From Chloroflexota bacterium (GTDB lineage: Bacteria > Chloroflexota > Dehalococcoidia > SZUA-161), in assembly GCA_030668425.1 (NCBI GenBank), contig DAOUTY010000001.1, positions 1 to 25,167 on the forward strand: a stretch of 25,167 nucleotides of DNA, read 5' to 3'. Position numbers and translations under genes: made by a program. A model generated the notes under the pieces. The model did not search any database. It was given only the letters and a program-made list of their open reading frames with translations, and was not told the DNA's origin. This document shows positions 7,289 to 16,239 of this stretch, in pieces (positions within the stretch are counted from its first letter, which is position 1; every line of letters starts with the position of its first letter).

Positions 7289-7480
7289 ATGGAAACTGAG
7301 TTATCGTCGGTAGATGATATAACCAGGATACTTAAAATCAGCAAAGTCACCGCGCAAAGGTGGTGCCGCGACCGAAGGCTTCCTGCGGCAAAGATTGGAA
7401 AATCGTACCGCATCAGGAAAGACGATCTGGATAGATGGTACGAGGGGAAACTTCTGGATCATACTACAGCTGAGCACTAG
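7289..7480 (+). CDS. Small helix-turn-helix DNA-binding protein (excisionase/MerR-like HTH_17)
   Basis: A 63-residue protein that is almost entirely one winged HTH of the excisionase/MerR-like class. Its pattern is: SVDDITRIL (first helix), ISKVTAQRWCRDRRLPA (recognition helix and turn), KIGKSYRIRKDDLDRWY (wing and last helix). Such proteins bind DNA as regulators or as recombination directionality factors. No integrase, att site or phage gene is nearby, so a chromosomal regulator is more likely. The only strong ribosome-binding sequence, GGAAGGGG (7263-7270), is 18 bases before ATG 7289. It is better placed for a tiny 8-codon ORF at 7273-7299 that overlaps this start, so coupling is possible. 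The gene precedes a terminator and then speD; a regulatory link to polyamine synthesis is only suggested by position. Confidence 0.8.
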   Translation: METELSSVDDITRILKISKVTAQRWCRDRRLPAAKIGKSYRIRKDDLDRWYEGKLLDHTTAEH

Positions 7481-7512
7481 GTGCTGTAAGCCAGAAGTGG
7501 CCAAGTGTATTT

Positions 7513-7544
7513 GACCACCACCCAAGCGGGGGGTGGTCTTTTTT
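7513..7544 (+). terminator. Intrinsic terminator between the HTH gene and speD
   Basis: GACCACC (7513-7519) pairs with GGTGGTC (7532-7538). An inner CCC/GGG pairing closes an AAGC loop, and TTTTTT (7539-7544) follows. This is a textbook strong terminator. It ends only 31 bases before the speD ATG and I see no promoter in those bases. It therefore either lets some transcription through to speD or acts as a speD leader attenuator. Confidence 0.85.
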
Positions 7545-7575
7545 GTGCCTCAACTACTGGAAGGGGGTGGGAACA

Positions 7576-7974
7576 ATGCACCTGATCATCGATGGCTACA
7601 GTGGCAATGCCCAGAAAATGCAGGACGTAGACTTCATCTACCAACTCCTCGATACTTATCCCTCGCAGATTGGGATGACAAAGATCTCTCCCCCGCAGGT
7701 TTCCAAATACATCGGCTCCAAACCCGAGGATTGGGGTGTTTCCGGTTTTGTCCTCATCGCGGAGAGCCATATCAGCATCCACACCTTCCCCGAGCGTTCC
7801 TACATCAATATCGATATCTTCTCCTGTAAAGAGTTTGACGCCGAGCAAACTATAAGAGACCTTCAGCAACAATTTGGTTTGGCCGAAATCAGGAGCTATA
7901 TTCTCAGTCGGGGGCTGGAATACTACAACAATCAACAGCCATCTTCGCTGTCAGCCTCCGTGAATAGAAAGTGA
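7576..7974 (+). CDS. speH: S-adenosylmethionine decarboxylase proenzyme (SpeH type)
   Basis: A 132-residue proenzyme that cleaves itself to create a pyruvoyl group and then decarboxylates S-adenosylmethionine, supplying the aminopropyl donor for spermidine. The self-cleavage motif ESHISIHTFPE starts at residue 63, with cleavage expected between Glu63 and Ser64. The catalytic Cys84 follows in IDIFSCK. This is the short bacterial class 1b form (often also labelled speD), of normal length. ATG 7576 is chosen because GGAAGGGGG (7558-7566) lies upstream; an in-frame GTG at 7543 falls within the terminator T-run. The agmatinase gene begins 18 bp after the stop. The two would supply both putrescine and decarboxylated SAM; a spermidine synthase is not in the window. 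Confidence 0.92.
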   Translation: MHLIIDGYSGNAQKMQDVDFIYQLLDTYPSQIGMTKISPPQVSKYIGSKPEDWGVSGFVLIAESHISIHTFPERSYINIDIFSCKEFDAEQTIRDLQQQFGLAEIRSYILSRGLEYYNNQQPSSLSASVNRK

Positions 7975-7992
7975 GTCGTCTCACTAGCCAGG

Positions 7993-8880
7993 ATGGATGA
8001 AGTGAGCGATGAGTTTTTTCTCCCCCCAAGGTCTTTCGGTGGTATATCTCCTCTCATTACCACCTTTGATCAAGCAAAGGTGGCAGTTTTACCTGTACCC
8101 TACGACAGCACCACTGAGTACAAAAGCGGCACCAGGGAAGGGCCCCAAGCAATCATCGATGCCTCACGATTCTTAGAGCTTTATGACATTGAGCTAGACC
8201 GAGAAATCAGCGAAGTAGGCATTTATACCCTCTCCGAAGTCCAGCCCCTGATGAGCGGGCCCGAGCCGATGATGGAACGGGTTTATCAAATAACGAGTGA
8301 CTTGCTTGATAAAGGCAAACTCCTGGCGATGTTGGGCGGCGAGCATTCCCTTACTCTGGGCACAGTTAAAGCCCATCGGGAAAGGTACCCCGAACTCTCC
8401 GTGTTACACCTGGATGCTCACGCCGACCTGCGCGATCAATATCAGGGAACGAAATACAGCCACGCCTGCGTAATGCGCCGAGTTTGGGAGATTTGCCCCG
8501 TCGTCCACGTGGGCATTCGTAGCCTCAGTCGGGAGGAACACGAGTTTCTGAGTCAACGCAAAATCGAGCCCTTTTATGCTGAAGCCTCAACCGGTTCAGA
8601 CTTTGTAGCCCGGGTTTCCTCCACCCTTTCACCTCAGGTGTATATCTCGATCGACCTAGATGTACTCGATCCCTCAATCATGTCAGCGGTGGGCACCCCT
8701 GAACCTGGGGGGTTAGGCTGGCAACAAGTGCTGGAGTTGCTGCGTGCGGTAGCCGATAGCAAACAAATCGTTGGCTTTGACATCATGGAACTCTGCCCTC
8801 ATGAGGGGCCGAACGCATGTGCCTTCCTCGCTGCCAAACTGGCCTACAAACTTGTGGGATATGCCACATCAACAAGATGA
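7993..8880 (+). CDS. speB: Agmatinase (ureohydrolase family)
   Basis: A 295-residue enzyme of the arginase/agmatinase fold, which hydrolyses agmatine to putrescine and urea with a two-manganese centre. Metal ligands are visible: GGEHS with His118, DAHAD with Asp141, His143 and Asp145, and SIDLDVLDPS with Asp221 and Asp223. KYSHACVMRR (154-163) is the agmatinase-like substrate loop. The length fits agmatinases. Arginase, guanidinobutyrase or another ureohydrolase remains possible, but the partner gene 18 bp upstream (SAM decarboxylase) supports a polyamine role. No arginine decarboxylase is present in the window. The ATG at 7993 has a weak ribosome-binding site; GTG 8002 is an alternative start. 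Confidence 0.88.
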   Translation: MDEVSDEFFLPPRSFGGISPLITTFDQAKVAVLPVPYDSTTEYKSGTREGPQAIIDASRFLELYDIELDREISEVGIYTLSEVQPLMSGPEPMMERVYQITSDLLDKGKLLAMLGGEHSLTLGTVKAHRERYPELSVLHLDAHADLRDQYQGTKYSHACVMRRVWEICPVVHVGIRSLSREEHEFLSQRKIEPFYAEASTGSDFVARVSSTLSPQVYISIDLDVLDPSIMSAVGTPEPGGLGWQQVLELLRAVADSKQIVGFDIMELCPHEGPNACAFLAAKLAYKLVGYATSTR

Positions 8881-9117
8881 GCTATCCAAAGGCCCGCATA
8901 ACGTGCCTCAGGCTGCACATGATGGAGATCGTGCAATGTCCTGAATAGGTTCAGCTTTCCCAAGGCAGCTGTACTATTCCCACTGACTCTCTATCGGACT
9001 ATTTTCCTACTGCCAACTACCAGATAGAACTATTGTCCTCTCCCCAGAACGTGCGTTAATGTTTATGTAGTATGCTGCAACAGATTATGCCCCCTACAGA
9101 TGCAAAGGAAACAAGAC

Positions 9118-11445
9118 ATGGCGAAAAGAAATAAGCCGACGCGAGGTAAAACGCGCCCAAACACTGTTCAACCAGCAATAACGCTGCTGGACAGGTTGAG
9201 CGCTTTCGCGGACGCATCCGTGGACGCTTTCATCGTGATCGACGAGAACCTTAACTTTGTGAGTATAAACCCCGCCACGCAAAAGCTGTTCAACCTCTCG
9301 GAAGAAGATGTGGTTGGGAAGAATGTCCTGGATGTTGTGCCCGACATCAAAGAAACCGGAAGATACGACAGGTATCTGAATGTTATCAAATCCGGGGAGC
9401 CGTTCTCTGCTGATAATATCATCGTACACCCAAAGTTTGGAAACAGAACTTTAAACATCAAAGCATTCAAGGTGGGAAGCGAACTGGGAATAATAGCCAG
9501 TGATATCACCGAACTCAAGCAGATGGAAGAGCCATTTCGGGAAAACGAGGAACGCCTCCGCTCCCTATATTCCGCCATGAACGAAGGCGTTTGCCTTCAT
9601 GAGATTATCTATGATGAATCAGGACAAGCAGCAGACTATAGAATCATATATGTCAACCCAGCCTATGAGTCACTTCTCGGCTTAAGCAGAGAAAAGGCCA
9701 TAGGAAGCAAAGCATCGGAACTCTATGGGACAGGCAAACCACCTTACTTGGAACTCTATGCGAAGGTGGCGGATTCAGGAGAACCCCTCTCATTTGAAAC
9801 CTATTTCCCGCAAATAGAAATGCACTTCCTCATCTCCGTTTTCTCCCCCCGCAAAGGGCAGTTCGCAACAGTATTCACCGATGTCACCCGGCACAAGAAG
9901 GCGGTAGAGGCCTTACAAAAGAGTGAGGCACACTACCGCCTGCTCGCCGAAAACGTGCAAGATGTTATCTGGACAATGGATATGGATCTGAGATTTACCT
10001 CTATCAGCCCCTCAGTTGAGCGTTTGCGAGGCTACACCGTTGACGAGGCGATGGCACAGGGCATGGAAGAAGCTTTGACTCCTGCTTCTCTTGAAGTTGC
10101 TTTAAAGGCTTTTGAGGATGAGTTGGCCGTAGAAAAAACGGAGCGCAAGAGTTGGTTCCGGTCTCGGATGCTGGAACTGGAGCAGGCCTGCAAAGATGGC
10201 TCCACAATCTGGACCGAGATGAGAATAACCTTCCTGCGCGATCAAGACGGGCAGCCCGTTGGGATCCTGGGAGTAACTCGCGATATCACCGAACGCAAAA
10301 GGGTAGAGGAGGATTTGCGCCAAAGCGAGCACAACTATAGAGTGTTATTCGAGAGCACAATTGACGGTATAGGCGTCATCGATGCCGAAACTATGAAATT
10401 CGTGCTCGCCAATGACAAAGCGGCGGCGATGTTCGAACTCGATTCCATAGAGGATGCGATCGGGGTCAACCCTCTTGACTTCATCCATCCCGACGATAGA
10501 GATAGGGTCGCCAGGATTATCATAGAAGATATGTTTGAAAAAGACCTGCGTGAGATTATCGAATTTCGGGCGTTCACCAAAGATGGCAGGGAAGTATGGA
10601 TAAGCGCTGTAGGTACAAGAACCGAATACCAGGGTAGATTAGCAGGCCTCGTTTCAGTCAGAGATATCACCGAGCGCAAGAAGGCAGAAGAGGAGAAACA
10701 AAGGATGGAAGAGCAGCTTCAACTCGCCGGCCGTTTGGCTGCAGTTGGTCAACTGGCGGCAGGTGTTGCCCACGAGTTGAACAACCCCCTCAGCGCAGTT
10801 CAAGGGTTCGCCCAATTTCTGACCGAAAGGGACAACCTCGACGAAACCACAAAGAGCGGTGTGGAAACCATCTACAGGGAGGCTCAACGCGCTGCTAAAA
10901 TCACCCGGAATCTCCTTTCCTTCAGCCGTACGTACGCTCCTGAAAAGAGCCTCATTTCGATAAACGAAGTCATTGAGAAAACTCTGGATCTCAACACCCA
11001 CCGTCTACAGGTCAACAACATAGGGTTGTCTGTGAAACTAGAGCCTGGTCTTCTTAAAACCATGGCCGATCCAGACCAAATGCAGCAGGTCTTTGCGAAC
11101 ATTATCAACAATGCAGAGCAGGCTATGTTAGGGGGCCCGGATAGGGGAAAGCTTTATATCAAAACGCAAAAGGTGGGCGACAATATCAGAATAGCTTTTA
11201 CTGACAACGGGCCAGGTGTCTCGGAAGAGAACCTCAAGAAGATATTTGACCCGTTTTTCACGACCAAGGAGGTGGGGAAAGGCACTGGGCTAGGTCTGAG
11301 CATCTGCTATGGCCTCGTCGAGGGTCATGGTGGCCATATATATGCTTACAGCAAGCCTGGCAAGGGTGCAACCTTCACTATCGAGATACCCATCGTATCT
11401 GAAGAGCATCATGTTGCTGAGCAGCCTGACCTGGTCTACAACTAA
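9118..11445 (+). CDS. Soluble multi-PAS sensor histidine kinase
   Basis: A 775-residue kinase with no membrane segment, so it probably senses a cytoplasmic signal. Four PAS domains in a row occupy roughly 25-140, 145-262, 272-400 and 405-522. Three of them end in a typical DITE- or DVTR-type helix before the next. The kinase core follows: HisKA with AGVAHELNNPL and phospho-acceptor His552, N-box NIINNAEQAM from 661, D696NGPGV, FDPFFTTK, and GKGTGLGLS. The HELNNPLS form is the NtrB/AtoS-like HK4 class. ATG 9118 is chosen because AAGGA lies eight bases upstream; ATG 9100 would add six residues. The partner response regulator starts 11 bp downstream. The bound ligand cannot be predicted, and I saw no obvious haem or flavin motif. 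Confidence 0.92.
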   Translation: MAKRNKPTRGKTRPNTVQPAITLLDRLSAFADASVDAFIVIDENLNFVSINPATQKLFNLSEEDVVGKNVLDVVPDIKETGRYDRYLNVIKSGEPFSADNIIVHPKFGNRTLNIKAFKVGSELGIIASDITELKQMEEPFRENEERLRSLYSAMNEGVCLHEIIYDESGQAADYRIIYVNPAYESLLGLSREKAIGSKASELYGTGKPPYLELYAKVADSGEPLSFETYFPQIEMHFLISVFSPRKGQFATVFTDVTRHKKAVEALQKSEAHYRLLAENVQDVIWTMDMDLRFTSISPSVERLRGYTVDEAMAQGMEEALTPASLEVALKAFEDELAVEKTERKSWFRSRMLELEQACKDGSTIWTEMRITFLRDQDGQPVGILGVTRDITERKRVEEDLRQSEHNYRVLFESTIDGIGVIDAETMKFVLANDKAAAMFELDSIEDAIGVNPLDFIHPDDRDRVARIIIEDMFEKDLREIIEFRAFTKDGREVWISAVGTRTEYQGRLAGLVSVRDITERKKAEEEKQRMEEQLQLAGRLAAVGQLAAGVAHELNNPLSAVQGFAQFLTERDNLDETTKSGVETIYREAQRAAKITRNLLSFSRTYAPEKSLISINEVIEKTLDLNTHRLQVNNIGLSVKLEPGLLKTMADPDQMQQVFANIINNAEQAMLGGPDRGKLYIKTQKVGDNIRIAFTDNGPGVSEENLKKIFDPFFTTKEVGKGTGLGLSICYGLVEGHGGHIYAYSKPGKGATFTIEIPIVSEEHHVAEQPDLVYN

Positions 11446-11456
11446 AGGGGTGTAAG

Positions 11457-12188
11457 ATGAAGGAACACACAGGAACAATACTAATAGTCGATGACGAAGA
11501 GTCCATCAGGGATATCCTTTGCCGCAAGTTGCAGTCACAGGGCTATGACTGCGTAGCCGCAGTCAACGGCAAAGATGCGCTCTGGAAGGCATTCATGCAA
11601 GATTTTGACTTGGTTTTTATGGATATCAAGATGCCAGGGATGTCGGGAATGGAGGTGCTGCCCAAGATGATCACCGACCACCCCGATACCTGTGTAATCA
11701 TGGTTACAGCCGTGTCCGACATACAAACGGCCGTGGAAGCCATGAAGCTGGGAGCATATGACTACCTGCCCAAACCTTTCAACCTGGATGATCTCATAAT
11801 GAGGACAGAAAGGGCTCTGGAAAGAAGGAGATTGGTACTGGATAACAAGCAATATCAACTTCGACTGGAGCAGAGGGTTGAACAGCAAGCAGGACAGATA
11901 CAGCAGTACCATAGCGAGGCCACTGAGGCGCTCAGCCGAGAGCAAGCAGCTCTAGCGGAGATGGAGGCTACTCGCCAGCCGCTGAGAGAAGAGTCAAAAA
12001 TGGAGGCAAGAGCCGACGGAGAGACATCGAGTCCTGCCAAAGGACTCGCCAAAAAGCTGTCTCAGCTATTGGGCGGCAAAACGCCCGGTTCCGCAGACGG
12101 CAGAAGTGATACTGCACACACACAAACAGACGCGACAAGCGAGGAGACTCGGGAGGCACTTCCCCAAGGACAAGTGAAAGAAGCATGA
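11457..12188 (+). CDS. Response regulator with coiled-coil tail and no DNA-binding domain
   Basis: A 243-residue protein. Residues 5-122 are a receiver domain with acid pocket Asp12/Asp13, phospho-acceptor Asp56 (FMDIKMPG), Thr84 and Lys106 (LPKPF), all intact and of the NtrC/AtoC type. Residues ~125-180 form a Gln/Glu-rich predicted coiled coil. The last ~60 residues are polar, low-complexity and probably disordered. There is no AAA+, HTH, GGDEF or other known output domain, so it is not an ordinary transcription factor. It starts at ATG 11457 behind AGGGG and follows the kinase by 11 bp, so the two are a cognate pair. Output may be protein-protein contact via the coiled coil. rpoB follows 292 bp downstream, with its own promoter. 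Confidence 0.88.
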   Translation: MKEHTGTILIVDDEESIRDILCRKLQSQGYDCVAAVNGKDALWKAFMQDFDLVFMDIKMPGMSGMEVLPKMITDHPDTCVIMVTAVSDIQTAVEAMKLGAYDYLPKPFNLDDLIMRTERALERRRLVLDNKQYQLRLEQRVEQQAGQIQQYHSEATEALSREQAALAEMEATRQPLREESKMEARADGETSSPAKGLAKKLSQLLGGKTPGSADGRSDTAHTQTDATSEETREALPQGQVKEA

Positions 12189-12292
12189 AGAGAAGCCACA
12201 CATCAGGTGAATCCGTCCTCTATCCAAGAAAGTTGTCCAGTAGGGAAAGCCTGAAACGCAGAGTACGCTTGCCTGCGCAACAGCTATAGGCC

Positions 12293-12304
12293 ATTTGGCC
12301 AAAT
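12293..12304. repeat. 12-bp perfect palindrome upstream of the rpoB promoter
   Basis: ATTTGGCCAAAT reads the same on both strands and ends 25 bases before the rpoB -35 element, followed by an AT-rich stretch. It could be an operator or part of an upstream promoter element. This gap (12189-12480) otherwise holds only the promoter and leader. Confidence 0.35.
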
Positions 12305-12329
12305 TAATAGAATTTGCCTGCCCTATCTA

Positions 12330-12358
12330 TTGACAAATGCATCAAGCGGTGTTAGCAT
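12330..12358 (+). promoter_or_regulatory. Sigma-70-type promoter for rpoBC
   Basis: TTGACA (12330-12335, perfect), a 17-base spacer and TAGCAT (12353-12358, 4 of 6). The start of transcription would be near 12365, giving a leader of about 115 bases before the rpoB ATG. That leader has no obvious terminator. Confidence 0.7.
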
Positions 12359-12480
12359 TTGCGTTTGTGGGATGGAACCTTCTCTTATTCCCAACTTGTC
12401 TCCAACATCATTAACTCTAGGGCTAACTATATCTACGTCACTCTCTTGTTCTAATCTCACTTACTGAGAGGTATTAAACC

Positions 12481-15400
12481 ATGACTTTGTCAATGTCCCG
12501 ATATCCGGGGGTGAGGAAGTCCTATGCCAGAATACCCCCCCTCCTAGAAACACCCAACCTCATCCAGATTCAGCAGGAGTCCTATCGCTGGGCCTGCGAT
12601 CCGTCCCTCGGCGGAGGGCTCAGGGAGTTGTTCGACGAGGTCTCGCCAATTAAGGACTTCACCGGCAAACGTTACGAGCTCCATTTCACAAGCTATGGGT
12701 TCGGTAGCAGCGCTGAGGTGCCGGAGTTTGAGGACGAGAAATCCTTCTGGGAATACATGTGGGCTGCCGCCAAGTACTCACCACAGGAGTGCTATGAACG
12801 CGATGTTACCTACGCTATGCCGCTAAAGGTAAAGGTACAGCTGGTTATCAAGGAGACGGGGGAGATCAAAGAGCAAGATATATTCATGGGAGATTTCCCC
12901 CTGATGACCCCTAAGGGCACCTTTATCGTCAACGGGGCCGAGCGAGTTGTGGTTAGCCAGTTGGTTCGTTCCCCGGGAGTTTACTTTACCCTCAATGAGG
13001 ACCCGGCTACCGGACGGAGGCTGTGTTCCGCCAAACTAATACCTAACCGTGGCGCATGGCTAGAGTTCGAGACCAGTAGCCACGACCTGATCACGGTGAA
13101 GGTTGACCGAAAACGAAAGATCCCGGCTACCACCCTGATCCGTGCTATCAGCGACTCGGAGCACAGCTATGGCACCGACGAGGAAGTGATGGCCCTCTTC
13201 GCTGATGTGGACACCAACCCTGACCACAGCTATATCCAGACCACCATCGAACGCGAGCCAGCAGTTAAGAGCGAGGATGAGGCATTAATCGATCTATACA
13301 AGCGCCTGAGACCCGGAGATCCCCCTACGCTCGACAATGCCCGCGCGCTGGTAAACGCCCTTTTCTTCAACCCCCGGCGCTACGATCTGGGCAAGGTGGG
13401 TCGCTATAAGCTCAGCAAGCGGCTTGGCCTCGAGCAAACACCCGCCCAAAGGGTTCTGGCTAAAGAGGACATCGTGGCGATTTTCCGCCAAATAGTAAGG
13501 CTCAACAACGGAGAGGATGGCCCCGATGATATCGACCACCTGGGCAACCGCCGGGTGCGGGCGGTGGGGGAACTACTGCAGAATCAGATCCGCGTTGGGC
13601 TACTCCGCATGGAGCGAGTGGTAAAGGAGCGCATGAGTCTGCTGCCACCGGACACGGCGACCCCTAGCACCTTGGTTAACAGTCGCCCCGTGGTAGCTGC
13701 TATTAGAGAGTTCTTCGGAAGTTCCCAGCTCTCTCAATTCATGGACCAGACCAACCCGCTAGCGGAACTAACGCACAAGCGTCGACTTTCAGCATTAGGC
13801 CCCGGAGGGCTATCACGCGATCGGGCAGGTTTCGATGTGCGCGACGTCCACTTCTCCCATTATGGCAGGATATGTCCCATTGAAACCCCTGAGGGCCCAA
13901 ACATTGGGCTCATCGGCTCCCTAGCCACCTATGCCAGAGTCAACGAATACGGCTTCATCGAGACTCCTTACCGCAGAGTAGTAAGGGACCTTGGCAACGA
14001 TTCCCCTGATCTCCGAGGCAAAACGCTTGCCCAGGATGTAACTAACTCTAAGGGCGCCGTCGTGGCAGAAGCGGGGTCTGTGATTACCGCTGAGATAGCC
14101 AACAAACTCTCAAGACTCTCTAAACAACGAATCAAGATCAAGCCTTTAGTCTCCCAAGAGATCATTTATCTCTCTGCGGATGAAGAGGAAAACTACGTTA
14201 TCGCTCAAGCCAACACCCTACTCGACGCCAATAACGAGTTCATTGAAGACAAAGTCGAGGTAAGGCATGGCGAGAAGTTTTTGCTGGAGGCACCGGATAG
14301 GGTTGACTTCATGGACGTATCGCCGAGACAAATCGTCAGTGTAACCACCTCGCTGATACCGTTTCTGGAGCATGACGATGCGAACCGAGCCCTCATGGGG
14401 TCCAACATGCAACGCCAGGCAGTCCCCCTGATCCTTCCCCAGTCTCCACTGATCGCCACCGGCATGGAGAAAGAAGCGGCTCGTGACAGTGGCCAAGTGC
14501 TTTTCGCTGCCTATGACGGGGAGGTAACATCGGTCTCGTCCAATGAGATTGTGGTCAGGTACGACAAGGAAAAGGAGCAGGTTTTCCCCTTAACCAAATT
14601 TGCCCGCTCAAATCAAGGAACCTGCATTAACCAAAGGCCAGTGGTGAACAAAGGGGATCGGATCAAGCAGGGTCAGGTTCTGGTAGACGGCTCGTCCACG
14701 GAAGGAGGCGAGCTCGCTCTGGGGCAAAACGTCCTTTGTGCCTTCCTGAGCTGGGAAGGCTATAACTACGAGGATGCTATAGTCATCTCGGAGAACATAG
14801 TCAAAGAGGACAGGTTTACATCGGTTCACATCGACAAACACGAGATTGAGGCCAGGGATACCAAATTGGGCCCCGAGGAGATAACGAGGGACATACCTAA
14901 CATAGGGGAGGAAAGCCTGCGTCATCTCGATGAATTTGGCATTATCCGAGTAGGCGCCGAAGTCGGGTCTGGCGATATCCTGGTAGGAAAGATCACCCCC
15001 AAAGGCGAAAGAGGGCTCACTGCTGAAGAGAAGCTCCTGCGGGCCATCTTCGGCGAAAAGGCTCGTGAGGTTAAGGATACCTCGCTCAGAGTGCCGCACG
15101 GTGAATATGGGAAGGTGATCGATGTCAGCGTTCTCACACGTGATGACGACCACGACCTTCCCCCAGGGGTCAACCAGATGGTACGGGTGTTTGTCGCTCA
15201 AATGCGAAAGGTCTGCGAGGGGGACAAAATGGCTGGCCGTCACGGCAACAAAGGGGTGATTGCCCGAATTGTGCCGGCGGAGGATATGCCTTTCTTACCC
15301 GATGGGCGACCGGTTGATATTATGCTCAGCCCGCTGGGGGTCCCATCTCGAATGAATATCGGACAACTTCTGGAGACACACCTGGGCTGGGCAGCAAAAA

Positions 15401-16239
15401 GCCTCGGCTTCAAGGCAATATCCCCAGTCTTCGATGGCGCCGATGATTCCGACCTCGAAGATGCTCTGGCGAAAGCATGGATAGTGCGCAAGGCTGGAGG
15501 GATCGACTGGGGTCACAATGGTGAGAGTGCCGTCCACCTAGAGCAAGCCAAGTCCTGGCTCGCCGAGCGTGGCTACGATGCTGAAAAGGTATTTAGTGAC
15601 GAGGTCACAGGCGAAGCAAGACAGGCCTGCCTCCGACTGTGGCTGGAGGAGCTGGGTGTAGACGCCTCTGCTCTGAGCGTCGAAGAGGTAGACAGGGCCG
15701 TAGAAAACATCAGTCACGAGAAAGGGATGTCGCCCCCTACCTTTGGCAAGACATTGCTTTACGATGGACGCACTGGCGAACCCCTCGACGACCCAGTGAC
15801 CGTGGGCTACATCTACGTGATGAAGCTAGTCCACTTAGTAGAGGATAAAGTCCACGCCCGCTCTACAGGTCCCTATTCATTGATAACACAGCAGCCACTG
15901 GGCGGCAAAGCCCAGTTCGGCGGCCAGCGTTTCGGTGAGATGGAGGTGTGGGCACTGGAAGCCTATGGCGCTGCCCACAACCTTCAGGAGATGCTCACTG
16001 TCAAATCCGATGATGTAGTGGGTAGAGTCAAAACCTACGAGTCCATAGTCAACGGCGAGGACATATTGGAAGCAGGGGTGCCAGAATCGTTCAAGGTGCT
16101 GGTCAAGGAGTTGCAAAGCCTCTGTTTGGCTACTGAGGTGCTCAATGAGGACGAGGAAAGGGTGACAAGCCTGATGGAAGCTGTAGCAGAAGCCCCGAGG
16201 CTGGGGATAAATCTGGCCGGATTTGAGGAGAGAGAGTAA
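12481..16239 (+). CDS. rpoB: RNA polymerase beta subunit
   Basis: A 1252-residue catalytic subunit of the core RNA polymerase. The rifampicin-binding cluster is intact: FFGSSQLSQFMDQ starts at 411, Asp422, His432 and Ser437 correspond to E. coli Asp516, His526 and Ser531, and all are the sensitive residues. CPIETPEGPNIGLI follows, as do GYNYEDAI, the GRHGNKG segment and the C-terminal GGQRFGEMEVWALEAYGAA. Length lies between the actinobacterial and E. coli forms. It is preceded by GAGAGGT eight bases before ATG 12481. The TAA stop shares its last base with the rpoC ATG, so the two are coupled. No rplKAJL genes precede it, unlike the common bacterial order. Confidence 0.99.
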   Translation: MTLSMSRYPGVRKSYARIPPLLETPNLIQIQQESYRWACDPSLGGGLRELFDEVSPIKDFTGKRYELHFTSYGFGSSAEVPEFEDEKSFWEYMWAAAKYSPQECYERDVTYAMPLKVKVQLVIKETGEIKEQDIFMGDFPLMTPKGTFIVNGAERVVVSQLVRSPGVYFTLNEDPATGRRLCSAKLIPNRGAWLEFETSSHDLITVKVDRKRKIPATTLIRAISDSEHSYGTDEEVMALFADVDTNPDHSYIQTTIEREPAVKSEDEALIDLYKRLRPGDPPTLDNARALVNALFFNPRRYDLGKVGRYKLSKRLGLEQTPAQRVLAKEDIVAIFRQIVRLNNGEDGPDDIDHLGNRRVRAVGELLQNQIRVGLLRMERVVKERMSLLPPDTATPSTLVNSRPVVAAIREFFGSSQLSQFMDQTNPLAELTHKRRLSALGPGGLSRDRAGFDVRDVHFSHYGRICPIETPEGPNIGLIGSLATYARVNEYGFIETPYRRVVRDLGNDSPDLRGKTLAQDVTNSKGAVVAEAGSVITAEIANKLSRLSKQRIKIKPLVSQEIIYLSADEEENYVIAQANTLLDANNEFIEDKVEVRHGEKFLLEAPDRVDFMDVSPRQIVSVTTSLIPFLEHDDANRALMGSNMQRQAVPLILPQSPLIATGMEKEAARDSGQVLFAAYDGEVTSVSSNEIVVRYDKEKEQVFPLTKFARSNQGTCINQRPVVNKGDRIKQGQVLVDGSSTEGGELALGQNVLCAFLSWEGYNYEDAIVISENIVKEDRFTSVHIDKHEIEARDTKLGPEEITRDIPNIGEESLRHLDEFGIIRVGAEVGSGDILVGKITPKGERGLTAEEKLLRAIFGEKAREVKDTSLRVPHGEYGKVIDVSVLTRDDDHDLPPGVNQMVRVFVAQMRKVCEGDKMAGRHGNKGVIARIVPAEDMPFLPDGRPVDIMLSPLGVPSRMNIGQLLETHLGWAAKSLGFKAISPVFDGADDSDLEDALAKAWIVRKAGGIDWGHNGESAVHLEQAKSWLAERGYDAEKVFSDEVTGEARQACLRLWLEELGVDASALSVEEVDRAVENISHEKGMSPPTFGKTLLYDGRTGEPLDDPVTVGYIYVMKLVHLVEDKVHARSTGPYSLITQQPLGGKAQFGGQRFGEMEVWALEAYGAAHNLQEMLTVKSDDVVGRVKTYESIVNGEDILEAGVPESFKVLVKELQSLCLATEVLNEDEERVTSLMEAVAEAPRLGINLAGFEERE

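Noticed and set aside
7289..7480. Small HTH protein as a prophage excisionase
   Set aside because: No integrase, att repeat or phage gene lies nearby; flanking genes are housekeeping and polyamine genes.
14608..15243. Long antisense reading frame (211 codons) opposite rpoB
   Set aside because: It overlaps strongly conserved rpoB sequence and its product resembles no family I recognise; it is a shadow of the rpoB frame.
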